Below, piece after piece: positions 53,977 through 64,000 of a stretch of 64,000 nt of DNA; within the stretch, counting starts at the first letter, position 1, and each line of letters starts with the position of its first letter. Location: positions 127,211,695-127,275,694 of the forward strand of contig NC_035433.2 in the NCBI RefSeq assembly GCF_002127325.2, in the 5' to 3' direction. Below the pieces are notes generated by a model that searched no databases, was not told the DNA's origin, and was given only the letters and a program-made list of their open reading frames with translations. Made by a program: the position numbers and the translations under genes. Source of the DNA: Helianthus annuus. Taxonomy: Eukaryota; Streptophyta; Magnoliopsida; Asterales; Asteraceae.

Positions 53977-55790
53977 ATGTCGTAATCTGGACACCGAACC
54001 CCACTTACTCGCCAAGAAAAGAGAGACAAACGTCTTGCTGCTATCATCGCCAAGCAAGTAGCAAAGGCTGTGAGCGAAGTGTATGAGAACGTCAGCAAAT
54101 CATCTGACGAGTCGAGAAGTGAAGCTCCCAAAGATGCTGCCAAAGCTATTTTCAGCTTCAAACAGTTCAAGGCATTCGGACCAAAGGAATTCACTGGAGA
54201 AGATGGCCCAACAGCTATGTTTCAATGGTTTGATTCCGTCGAAGTCACTCTGCGCCAAAGCGGCTGTCCAGAAAATCTCCGTACCCTAAACGCAGCCGGC
54301 GTCTTCTAGTCTCGAGCTCTAAACTGGTGGACGGCCGAACGAAACAAACGCGGGAACGATGCAGCTTATGAGCTGACTTGGGAAGAGCTGAAAGCCATTA
54401 TGATGGACGAATTCTGCCCTACCCATGAACGCCAAAAGCTGGAGGACGAGTTTTGGAACATTAAGCAGAAGGATGGAGACAACGCTGCCCTGACTGCTCG
54501 CTTTAAGCAGCTCAGCATTATCTGTCTCGATCAAGTCAAGACGCCAGAGATAGCAATCAAGAAGTACATTCGAGCTCTACCCGACTGTGTTGCCGATTTT
54601 GTTCATGCCGCGAAGACATCATCAACTGAAGAGACTTACTTGCTTGCCGCCGAGATCAACGACAAGCGAGCGAAAGCTGGTTTTTGGGATAAGCCCTCCA
54701 AGTCTCTGCATCAATCCACCACTACACCGACCGCCGACACCGCCACTGCTCAACCATCAAAGTCATCACGACGTAAGAAGAAGAACAACAACAGCAGCTC
54801 CAGCAACAAGAACTGTGCTGTCACTACCACTGCTGCACCTCTGCAAGCCGTACCGGCTCAGCAGAAGTCTCATTATTGACCAGCACCAGTTATTCATGCA
54901 CCGCCAGCAAAGCGTGCATACATAGGTCCCCACCCGCTCTGCCCGACATGCTCATATCATCATCCGGTGGGTCTTGCCTGTCGTTTCTATGCTCATTGCA
55001 ATTTGTACGACCATTTCACTGCCAACTGTCGCTATGGTCCCCGTAACACCGCAGCTCCTGCCACTGCGCATCAAGCCCTACTCCCAGCCTCGCAAGGCCA
55101 ACACGCGGCTCAGGCACCCGCGATCAATGCTCAAGTTTGCTTTGCATGGGGTGATCCTAACCACTTTGCAAACATGTGCCCGAACAGGGTTGTGAAGCAA
55201 GAGCCCCAGCAGCAGCAGCAGCAGCCTCAGCAGTAGCAACAAGCAGCACGCGCCAGAACCTTCAACATCAATGCTCGTCAAGCCCAGGCTGACAACAACG
55301 TGGTTAATGGTACGTTCCTTGTGAATGGTAATTATGCATCGTGTTTGTTTGATACTGGAGCCGATAACTGCTTTGTGTCGTTTGAATTCGAGAAGCTTCT
55401 TAGTCGTAAGCGTTCTTACCTGCCCTCGTTATTCGAAGTTGAAGTCGTTACTGGCAGAACTGTCGCCGTTAATTCTGTTCTTCGTGATTGTACCCTCAAG
55501 CTCAACAATCACATCTTCCCAATCGACCTTATTCCGATGCAACTCGGAAGTTTTGACGTCATAATAGGCATGGACTTTCTTCGCGAAAACCATGCCGAAG
55601 TTGTGTGCTTCGATAAGATGATTCGATTCTCGCTTGCGAATGGTGATTTATTATGTGTATATGGTGAAACTGCTTCGAAGGGTCTCAAGCTCATGTCATG
55701 TGTCCAAGCTAGCAAGTATCCCCGCAAGGAATACAGAGCTTTCTTGGCTAACATCGTAGTAGCGGAGAAGGTAAAGAAAGAAATGGCGCT
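53977..55790 (+). pseudogene. W gag and protease, four stops
   Basis: The start codon at 53977 is followed by TAA at codon 3 (53983-53985). The same frame then runs LTRQEKRDKRLAAIIAKQVA, the capsid (FTGEDGPTAMFQWFDSVEVT, ALNWWTAERN), a basic Ser-rich linker and zinc knuckles. Further stops: TAG 54307-54309, TGA 54877-54879, TAG 55234-55236. The second knuckle, CFAWGDPNHFANMC, has Trp in place of its second Cys. The protease motif [10 protein letters not shown] and IIGMDFL are intact. The frame is never shifted. Confidence 0.88.
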
Positions 55791-58554
55791 AGACCAGGTA
55801 CCTGTTGTTCGTGAATTCCCCCACGTGTTTCCTGATGATCTTCCAGGACTTCCGCCAAGTCGTGATATCGACTTCCGTATCGACCTCATTCCTGGAGCTA
55901 ACCCCGTTGCCAAAGCCCCTTATCGACTCGCGCCATCCGAAATGCGGGAACTCTCGAACCAACTCCAGGAATTACTTGAAAAAGGCTTTATTCGCCCGAG
56001 CACCTCTCCTTGGGGCGCGCCAGTCCTCTTCGTTAAAAAGAAGGATGAGTCGTTCAGGATGTGCATCGATTATCGGGAGCTGAATAAGTTAACCATCAAG
56101 AACCGCTATCCCCTACCTTGCATCGACGATTTGTTTGACCAGCTACAAGGTGCTACGTGTTTCTCGAAGATCGATCTCCGTTCAGGCTATCACCAGCTGC
56201 GTATTCAGGAAGAAGATATACCTAAAATCGCTTTTCGCACTCGTTACGACCACTATGAGTTCGTTGTTATGCCTTTTGGTTTAACCAACGCACCCGCGGT
56301 TTTCATGGATCTGATGAATCGCATGTGTAAGCCATTTCTAGACCGTTTCGTCATCGTGTTCATCGACGATGTCTTGATCTATTCCAAATCGAAAGCCGAA
56401 CACGCGCAACATCTACGCTTGGTTCTCGAGTTACTCCAAGGGAATCAACTCTATTCCAAGTTCTCCAAGTGTGAATTCTGGCTGGAGGAGGTTCAGTTTT
56501 TGGGTCACATCGTTAATAGTCAAGGTATTCTTGTCGATCCCGCGAAAATTGAAGCAGTTAAGAGTTGGATTACGCCAAAGAACCCAACTGAAGTCTGTTC
56601 TTTTCTCGAACTAGCGGGTTATTATCGACGATTTATCAAAGGATTCTCGAAGATCGCTGTGCCGCTTACCGCCCTTACGCATAAAGACAAGTCTTTTGTT
56701 TGGGGAACTGAACAAGAGTCTGCCTTTCAAACCTTCAAGCATAAGCTTTGCAATGCTCCTATTCTCACATTGTCCGACTGAAACAACGACTTCATTGTCT
56801 ACTGTGATGCTTCCAACCTTGGTCTCGGTTGTGTTCTCATGCAACGAGACAAGGTTATAGCTTACGCTTCTCGACAACTCAAAATCCACGAGAAGAACTA
56901 TATAACCCATGATCTCGAGCTAGGCGCAGTTGTTTTTACGTTAAAGATTTGGCGACACTACCTGTATGGTACCAAGTGTACGATCTTCACCGATCATAGG
57001 AGCCTGCAACACATCTTTGATCAGAAAGAACTTAATATGCATCAACGCCGATGGTTAGAACTTCTCAACGATTACGACTGCGAGAGTCGTTATCACCCAT
57101 GCAAAGCAAATGTCGTTGCCGGCGCACTTAGCAGACGGAGTTATTTGCTCAGCATTCGTAATACCCAAGCCCAACACGATCTCGAAGCCCTCATCCGCGA
57201 AGCCCAACATGCTTGTTTTAATGAACGCACCTTAAAGAAGGAGAGAATCTATAACGATGGAGCTCAGCTTGTAAGCAAATCGAATGGGATCTTCTATTTT
57301 CTGGACCGAATTTGGATCCCTAAGCGGACCGAATTGCGAAAGATTTTAATGGACGAAGCCCACAAATCCCGATATTCTATTCATCTCGGTGCCGATAAAG
57401 TGTACCAGGATCTTCGCTACAAGTACTGGTGGCAGGGCATGAAGAGGGATATCGCTCTCTACGTTGGGAAGTGCCTGACTTGTGCAAGAGTCAAAGCTGA
57501 ACATCAAAGACCCTCTGACTTCATAACAAAGCTTCCGCCCACGTCATCGGGTCACGACAGCATCTGGGTTGTTGTTGATCGTTTGACCAAATCAGCCCAC
57601 TTTTTGCCAATACGGGAAGACTACAAGGTAGAACGATTAGCCCGAATCTACACCGATGAGATCATTTGTAATCATGGTACGCCTCGTGACATCATCTCTG
57701 ACCGTGATGCCCGGTTTACCTCACGACTGTGGGAAACGTTTCAAGCGGCTCTCGGTATGACGCTTAACTTAAGTACCGCATTCCATCCTCAAACCGACGG
57801 ATAGACTGAGAGAACGATTCGTACTCTTGAGGACATGCTCCGTTCGTGTGTCATAGACTTCGGTGGTAATCGGAACAAATACCTGCCACTAGTCGAATTC
57901 TCATACAACAACAGTTATCATACCAGCATCCAGATGGCACCGTTCGAGGCTCTACATGGAAGAAAATGTCGATCGCCCATTGTGTGGCACGATATCGGTC
58001 ACTCGCAACTAACCGGTCCCGAGTTACTACAAGAAACGACTGACAAAGTCCTCCAAATTCGAGACAACTTGTTGAAAGCTCGAAGTAGACAGAAAAGTTA
58101 CGCCAATAGAAGACGCAAGCCCCTTGAATTTGACGTTGGCGACTACGTACTCCTAAAGGTATCACCTTGGAAGGGTGTGGTCAGATTCGGCAAGAAAGGG
58201 AAACTAGCGCCTCGATATGTTGGACCTTTTAAGATTCTGGAAAGGATCGGAAAAGTCGCCTACAGACTCGAACTACCAGAGGAACTTAGTAATGTCCACC
58301 CGTCTTTCCACGTGTCAAACCTCCGAAAGTACCTGGCTGAGCATGATTTAATTGTACCTCTCGATGACCTTCAAATAAATGAAACACTGCACTTCGGGGA
58401 AAAGCCTATCGAAATCATGGACCGCCAAACCAAGCAATTCAGATGCTCGCGCATTCCTATTGTAAAAGTCCAATGGGAAGGCAAACGAAGCGCGGAGTTC
58501 ACTTGGGAACTCGAAAGTGACATGAAGGCAAAGTACCCGCAGCTGTTTAAGTGA
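55791..58554 (+). pseudogene. W reverse transcriptase, RNase H, integrase, chromodomain, two stops
   Basis: RT has [11 protein letters not shown] and the FIDD active site (56356-56367 region). RNase H has YCDAS after the TGA at 56779-56781. Integrase zinc-site residues are AHKSRYSIH and CLTC. Relative to T1, about 18 codons are missing in frame between HQRPS and DFITKLP (near 57520), just before the first catalytic Asp, which is kept. TAG at 57802-57804 lies in HPQTDG-TER, just before the catalytic Glu. The C-terminus has GPFKILERIG and a chromodomain-like FTWELESDM. The end is TGA at 58552-58554. Confidence 0.9.
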
Positions 58555-58634
58555 AAGTCTAGAGAGAGAAAGTTCTCCAACGTGATTCACGGTGTTGTGC
58601 AGCTTTTAGCCTAATTTCGGGACGAAATTCCCTA

Positions 58635-58647
58635 AACAAGGGGAGGC
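58635..58647 (+). promoter_or_regulatory. W polypurine tract
   Basis: aaacaaggggaggc precedes the 3' LTR start TGTAACACCCC. The upstream phrase ttcgggacgaaattcc matches that of T1. Confidence 0.85.
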
Positions 58648-59219
58648 TGTAACACCCCGTGTTTCCGAAAGTCAAAGTCAAAGTTAAGTTGAAGTCAAAG
58701 GAAGAAAAGATCGCTAATTGCGATCTATCACTCCTTACTCAATTACTGTTTTGACTTCTTTGACTGTAATTAGCATATTTTATGTTTTTACGTTAGTTGT
58801 ATATGTGGAGTAATTAATTACAATCGAAGTAATCGAATGTTTATCGCTACGAACCGCTTTACGACTGTGAATAATAGGAAGTAACAATGCGATAAAGTCA
58901 ATTGATCAATAATCGAACTAGTCTAATCATCATCGAACTCGAAACTCGAATAACGCAAGGGTTGGTTATTGTTATACGTGTGTGTGTGCCTTATGTGTTG
59001 CTTGTGCATGCTTACTTTATGTTATGTGAGGAAATCAATCGAATCGAAATCGAAACTCGATCGAACTCAATCGAAACCGAATTATGAAAATTGGTGGAGA
59101 AGAGATAGTGCAAGATATAGATGCTTGTATGTTAGATATAGTAGTTGGGATTAAAGGTAATTTGAATAGCAAAATCTATCATACTCGCATCGTCCTCAAT
59201 CAAAATCGAAATATCAAAA

Positions 59220-60600
59220 ATCGTCGCATCGAACACTTGAATCGTGCAGCTGATCGATCAGGCTACCAGCCGATCGAACAGCCAACCGATCGGACTGCTG
59301 TCCGATCGAGCTGCCTGGCCGATTGGCCAGCACTTTCCTCATTTGGCATCCTATAAATACCCCTGTCATTGTCATCCTTTCCACTTTTGGAAACCTCTGT
59401 CCGACCAGCACGCTTAGCTCATCATTTTCTCAGATTTCTCTCGATTCCGGTAAGATTTCGTCCTTAATCTTGTACTTTCTTAATCTACACGCACTCCTAC
59501 ACCTTTCTATCTTTCAAATCTTAACTTTTAACCGTGAAATCATCGAGATTCAAGTGTTCTAGGATGATGTCATCATAGGTTCTTGAAGAACTTCATGTTT
59601 TGGCCTCAATCCACCAAGAATAACTTGGATCTAGCCGATTTCCACATAAACAAACAAAGATCTTTCATAGATCTAAACATATACACGGTGAAAAGGATTG
59701 GAAAATGGTTTTCCAACTTTCTTTCAACTTTTTTACACTCAATGCCTTCAAACCGATAGAAACGGAGCTTGTGCCGACTTACTAATCATTCCGGTGGTTG
59801 CATGGCTTAAAGATCCGGATTCTACCCACGAAGTTTACCGATTCCGGGTTAAACGTTAAATCCCGTTCCGAACAGTTCACCGGCCGGATTTGGGTGATTC
59901 CCGTCCGATCAGGGGGAAACAAGCAAGAACGAGGGTTCTATGGTTCGACTCGTTCTCAAAATACCTCGATAAAAAAACAACAAACAACCCGAACAACCAA
60001 AGTGTTAGACGAATAGGCTGATCAGGTCAGGGTGCTGACCGATTGGACTTCTGTCCGAACGGACAGCCAGCCGATTGGACAGTCAGCCGATCGACTAGCC
60101 AGCCGATCGGCTAACACATGGCCCCACACTTAATCAATTTATTTTGAAGTTGAGTATTGAACGAACTGCTGTTCGATCGGACTACCGTCCGATTGGATTA
60201 CTCTTCGGATCATGAGATACTATACTTCAACACTTAATCAAAATTTTCAACATGTTCGATGCACTAGGAGTGCCACCCGTTCGAACAGCCGTCCGATCAG
60301 GTGACACCCTGATGAGAACTTGTTTTGCTAAAAGTACCTAACCGATCGGGTTGCCGACCGAACGAACAACCGTCCGATCGACCGACCTGAAAGGTAAAGA
60401 TACTTCAAGGTTTTCAAATGCTACAACAAAAACCTCAAAAGCCAACCATCATACACAAACACATCCTAATCAAAGGAAGAAACAATCCACTCGAACAGCC
60501 ATACGATACCGACCGACCAGACAGCTGTCCGAACGGACTATCCACCGAACGGTTAGCCGTCCGATCGGACTACCGTCCGATCGACCAGCTGTCCGACTCT
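59220..60600. repeat. Clusters of CCGATCGG-type palindromes in the W LTR
   Basis: Motifs such as accgatcgg, gtccgatcg, gtccgaacggac and ccgattgg recur in blocks at about 59250-59330, 60030-60115, 60165-60200, 60284-60300, 60343-60385 and 60485-60600. Successive half-sites can pair, giving hairpins. Frames of about 150 codons overlapping them are compositional by-products. Confidence 0.85.
59351..59359 (+). promoter_or_regulatory. TATA box of W 3' LTR
   Basis: ctataaata lies about 25 bp after the last palindrome of the first cluster, followed by a pyrimidine-rich stretch. Confidence 0.6.
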
Positions 60601-61478
60601 CCAACACTTATTTCCGTTTTACGCGTTGCTTATCGTTATGCTATCGAACTATTCAGGCTAACCCTACCCTCAAGCGCTCCCTTCAATCCATCAACCGCTG
60701 TGAGTATACTCGAACCCTTTATGCTTTCGCACTTTTGGGTGTTACATACGTTACTTATTCTAAAATCACAATCGAACACACTACGCAATGCTTTATACGC
60801 TAACCGTTATCACATGTATTACGTGACTAAATGAATGCTTGTTGTTATGTTTACACGTGGAATGCTGTTTACCTGCCTTAACGACGATAGTACTATAGTT
60901 TGGACTCAGCACCCGTTCACACGGGGGTTGTTAAGGACAATTACTTGCATGGATTACGGTGGTAATCATGTATTGTGAACTGCCTCGGGCAGTCAACCCA
61001 CAGTCATTGGTATCGATAGATCCATGTTGATAATTAACATGCTTCATTTTCCTCTGTGTACATGCTGGTTATGCGTAAACTATTTCGAACTCTATTATGC
61101 TATTATCAAACTTGTATGCTCAGCTTTACATTTTATGTATTGACTTTATTTTAACGTATGTGACAGGTGCTTAAGATGCTTATCTGTTAGGAAAGCGATG
61201 CTAGAATAAAGCTCTAGAGCCCAACAAATAGTTGTCTGTAGTGGTAAAATTATGGGTCTCTAGAAGCAGATAAACAATTGTTGTTTAATTAAATCTGAGT
61301 TGTCGGAACAGAATATTTGTCTGGATTTTATCTGTAATAATTTGTTTACTGTTTGAGATACGGTATGGGACATGTTATTTAAATTGAATAGTAATGATAA
61401 TTGTTATGGAAACTTCTGGACAATCTGTTTCGCTCAATGCCGCGCCCCGATGATTCCGCCATCGCTTGGGGTGTGACA

Positions 61479-61735
61479 ACTCGGCTCGAGTTCGCTTCAA
61501 TGTCGCTTAAACGAGCCAAAGCTCGGCTCGCCAATGTTATCATCATCATTATTACATTATATATAAAATAAATAAGTTTTTGTTTGGGCTCATTTAGGCT
61601 CGCAAGCCTATACGAGCTTTGTATTTCAGCCTCGAGCTCGGGCTCGATAACTAAACGAGCTCTATTTCAGGCTCGAGCTCGTTCGAGAGTTTTATCGAGC
61701 CGATAACGAGTAACTCTCGAGCCTCTGGGCTTGTT
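61479..61735. repeat. GAGCTCG/CGAGCTC-rich element fragment
   Basis: Inverted and direct copies of gctcgagctcg and cgagcc lie on both sides of an AT-rich centre (61550-61600). The layout suggests a MITE-like foldback element. Its far end is not seen because W abuts it. Confidence 0.45.
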
Positions 61736-62471
61736 TATGTAGGATCGGTTTTCGACTCCGTAACGATTGTGTAAGACACGTCTGACGTGCGGAATCCGTA
61801 CACGTGCGTGGACCGAACACGATAACCGTACTAAATATGTGATTCTATTCAAAGATATGAAATCGTACAATCACGTGAATTACCTTTTGCACTTTCTCTC
61901 TCTAGCTCCAAGGCTCTCCAAACTCCAAATGTGCAAAAGTTCTAAAATGAAACACTAAAAACTCTATATATAGGCAAAGGCTTATAAGGAAAGTTTCCTT
62001 ATATACAATACTAGGTTATAACCCGGAAACTTTCCGGGTAGGAAAATTTAATTTACAATAAATAAAAGTATAAAAATAACACTTTTAATATCTAAAGTAT
62101 CATCTTTCCCTTTTCTCCACTATAAATTTTTAATTCGGTTTTTTAAACTTTTTCTTGTTGTAAAGAGTCATAAAAAATACAAAAGCAAGAATGTAAAGTA
62201 CACATTTATCTTTACAGCATTTGAAAGAAATGAGAAAGCTTTTTTTACAATAATAAAATGAAGCATTTAAATGATATAGAACTGTTGTTTTAACGCATCA
62301 AAAATTGCATAAAGCTGGGTATTTTATCGTCTTTCAACATCAGCCCAAACCAAACGAATGAACATGAGTTCACCACACAACAGTCTGACACGACCCGACC
62401 CGACACAAACGTCACTCCTATCTCCAAAGTCGAGTCCTCCGATCCCTGGTACTTTTGGGACATATGCTCTA
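61736..62471. other. Non-coding stretch, possibly an LTR fragment
   Basis: It contains tctatatataggc at about 61961-61973 and two small hairpins (aggaaagtttcct at 61989-62001 and cccggaaactttccggg at 62022-62038). No PBS or paired LTR is found. No coding frame is supported. Confidence 0.4.
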
Positions 62472-62591
62472 ATACTTGTTTTTTGATGCAGGGGTTCTAG
62501 TGCAAAATATCTCCCCAAAAATCTAAAGGATTCCTTTGTTGTAGGCATTGGCTCGCATGTCGTACCTGTATACAACATTCTCATATGAAGT
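62472..62591 (-). pseudogene. DHHC-type S-acyltransferase exon fragment
   Basis: After a minus-strand acceptor (tttttgcag at about 62592) the frame reads TSYENVVYRYDMRANAYNKG, then a TAG at 62523-62525, then IFGEIFCTRTPASKNKY and another TAG. The pattern YEN-YRYD, N-YNKG and EIFC-PASKN matches the region after the last membrane helix of plant DHHC protein palmitoyltransferases, which attach palmitate to membrane proteins. The two stops and lack of neighbouring exons show that it is dead. No DHHC motif is present in the window. Confidence 0.65.
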
Positions 62592-63030
62592 CTGCAAAAA
62601 TAAAATGGAAACAAAACATATGAGATGTTTAGTTGGATGTAGTAAAATGAGCGGGTCTCGACTCTCGCGGGTTGGATAATGCGTAATTTGGGTACTGGCT
62701 AAAACAGACTAATGTGACATTCGTCATTTTGAAAGATTCAACAGACCTGTTAAATGTCATCCATTTTAGGGATTATATGTGACTTTAAAAAATAGTATTA
62801 TTCTTGTAGTTTTTTATATGAAAGGTTGCAACTTATAAGGGACAATTTTCAAAACTTCATTTATACCACAACCTCACATACAAAAAGGTAACTGAATCTA
62901 TTTCCTGATAATGTCTAATGCTCTAATATGATTAAAAAATCATTATTCCAATAAATTTTCTAAAGGGTTTAAATAAATGATGAGGTTTATGTATTATAAA
63001 TGCTCCTTTCGAAGCTTTGACCCATTTGAG
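62592..63030. other. Non-coding stretch upstream of the DHHC fragment
   Basis: It may be the intron preceding the fragment on the minus strand. No other exon is recognised. Confidence 0.4.
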
Positions 63031-63149
63031 CCATTCATATCCTATGGGATAGACAGGTCACTTCCAGTGAGACTCCCGGCTCCAAAATCATATCCATGAC
63101 ATATGATTAGAAAAATAATAATCTAATAATCTAATACTAATAAAGAAAT

Positions 63150-63230
63150 ACATCTAATGCCATATGGCATTCTCTTATTTCATTTATTTTCATCTAATGC
63201 TATGTGGCATTCTCTTATTTAAATTATTTA
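63150..63230. repeat. Short duplication around a CATATGGCATTCTC motif
   Basis: catctaatgccatatggcat plus tctcttattt is repeated about 44 bp downstream as catctaatgctatgtggcat. Confidence 0.8.
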
Positions 63231-63322
63231 TATATTAAATTAAAATACTATTAATCTATTAGATTAATCTCTAATATTATTAATATATAATATAATATAT
63301 CTAATAATATATAAATATAAAT

Positions 63323-63700
63323 AATTGTTATACATTATCCCAATTTATCTTTGCGACAATTTCTTAAACTTTATTTTTTAATGATTTTATGGATTTTGTT
63401 TTTGTTTTCATTTTTTATTAAAATATTTAAGTTTTAAACATATATATAATAAAATGAGTATTTAAATTAAATTTAATTTTAAATTAGTACTATATTAATA
63501 TATTTGATTAATTTCTAATATCATTAATTGTTATACATTATCGCGATTTATCTTTGCATTAATTTCTTAAACTTTATTTTTTAAAAATTACACGGATTTT
63601 GTCTTTGTTTTCATTTTCTCATTAAAATACTTAAATTATAAACAGATAAATAATTAAATGAGTATTTAAATTAAATTGATAAATAATCAAATGAGTATTT
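63323..63700. repeat. Tandem duplication with about 200-bp unit
   Basis: attgttatacattatc...gatttatctttgc, then aatttcttaaactttatttttt and a shared tail ending gagtatttaaattaaat occur twice, starting near 63323 and 63525, at roughly 85-90% similarity. Confidence 0.8.
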
Positions 63701-64000
63701 AAACAAAATTTTATATAACCCTTAACTTAGTATTTAATAATAATTAACAATAGTTATCGGTATATATTGGCCTCTTAATATGTGTAAATTTTTCAAAATT
63801 ATTATATTTTTCTATAAATTTCAAAGAAAAAACTTTGATATTTTCTTGATTGTGGGTGGTTTTAAACATTGTATGATATTTATCATCTTTATCTTACGTA
63901 GGATATTTTATTTATTCAACTCATGTAATACATGGGTCTATAGTAACTTAATAAGTACCATTCATATCCTATGGGATAGACAGGTCACTTCTACGGAAAG

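Larger units (their letters stand above)
51585..61478 (+). mobile_element. W: Tekay-type Ty3/gypsy chromovirus, left-truncated
   Basis: Order: truncated 5' LTR, initiator-Met primer site, leader, gag, protease, reverse transcriptase, RNase H, integrase, chromodomain, polypurine tract, full 3' LTR. The polyprotein is in one frame with six stops and no frameshift. The shared part of the LTRs differs at about 30 of 720 sites by eye (about 4.2%), so W is older than T1. The protein is clearly related to T1 but distinct. Confidence 0.9.
58648..61478 (+). mobile_element. W 3' LTR, full length (2831 bp)
   Basis: It starts TGTAACACCCCGTG and ends GGGTGTGACA. A TATA box (ctataaata) lies at 59351-59359, directly after a palindrome cluster. 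A TTCCGCC motif lies about 20 bp before the end. actcg after 61478 is the predicted target duplication; the left copy is lost with the 5' end. Confidence 0.9.
63031..63991. mobile_element. AT-rich element bracketed by a 34-bp direct repeat
   Basis: ccattcatatcctatgggat plus agacaggtcacttc occurs at 63031-63064 and identically at 63958-63991. Between them is AT-rich sequence. Near its right end lies tcatgtaatacatggg, the same palindrome family as the array at 29345. A start such as TCTAATACTAATAAAG near 63130 would fit a small Helitron, but no clean CTRR end is visible. Confidence 0.45.

Noticed and set aside
60351..60834. 150- and 138-codon frames with repeated arginine and threonine
   Set aside because: They follow the CCGATCGG palindrome clusters of the W LTR in two frames at once; no family match.
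62324..62614. 96-codon minus-strand frame over the DHHC fragment
   Set aside because: It is in a different frame from the recognisable motif and starts upstream of the splice acceptor.

Overview
This is a gene-poor stretch of a plant nuclear genome, almost entirely transposable elements inserted into one another. The large Tekay-type chromovirus elements (Ty3/gypsy), a Tat-type element with an intron-containing antisense gene, hAT MITEs and a Helitron point to a eudicot. Asteraceae is my best guess, but that rests on remembered element types and not on a search. Only one possible host gene is seen (a 103-residue ORF at 50.1 kb). The other gene-like pieces are captured or broken fragments. The labels Y, X, T1, N2, S3, S4, H1, V, U, Z and W are mine.

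Left nest (1-29.3 kb). Element X (Tekay-like, minus strand) has its 5' LTR at 25758-29344 and its gag split in two. T1 (6176-25167, minus) sits inside X gag. N2 (14513-23136, plus), which has no coding region, sits 43 bp upstream of the T1 gag start codon. A solo LTR, S3 (26058-27524), of a family related to N2, sits inside the X LTR. LTRs of element Y (1-4888) interrupt the X protease. Target-site duplications support the order: gatga for N2, ccact/ccatt for T1, catgc for S3. LTR divergence counted by eye agrees: about 0.5% for N2 and about 1.4% for T1.

Middle (29.3-38.1 kb). An array of short palindromic units is interrupted by a solo LTR, S4 (TSD aattt). Then comes a 5030-bp Helitron, H1 (32070-37099), with a TC 5' end, a 3' hairpin plus CTAG, and A/T flanks. 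It carries three consecutive exons of Golgi alpha-mannosidase II, two exons of ATP-dependent PEP carboxykinase and further exon-like pieces of unknown origin, all on the same strand and with introns kept.

Right-middle (38.1-49 kb). Short chromovirus derivatives (V, U and a third remnant) have a proline-rich ORF and polyprotein-tail signatures (EWRPPW, LEDKD) but no polymerase. One U-type LTR is split by Z (40975-48708, TSD gttaa), a Tat-type element with a broken gag, no polymerase and a five-exon antisense gene.

Right (50-64 kb). After the small ORF come a hAT MITE (50930-51338) and W, a Tekay-type element (51585-61478) whose gag-pol stays in one frame but has six stop codons. Next are a degenerate exon resembling plant DHHC palmitoyltransferases and an AT-rich element bracketed by a 34-bp direct repeat. 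Most inferred stop-creating changes are C-to-T transitions, as expected from deamination of methylated cytosine in silenced DNA. Several unrelated LTRs carry their own cluster of short palindromes, in some cases just upstream of a TATA box.
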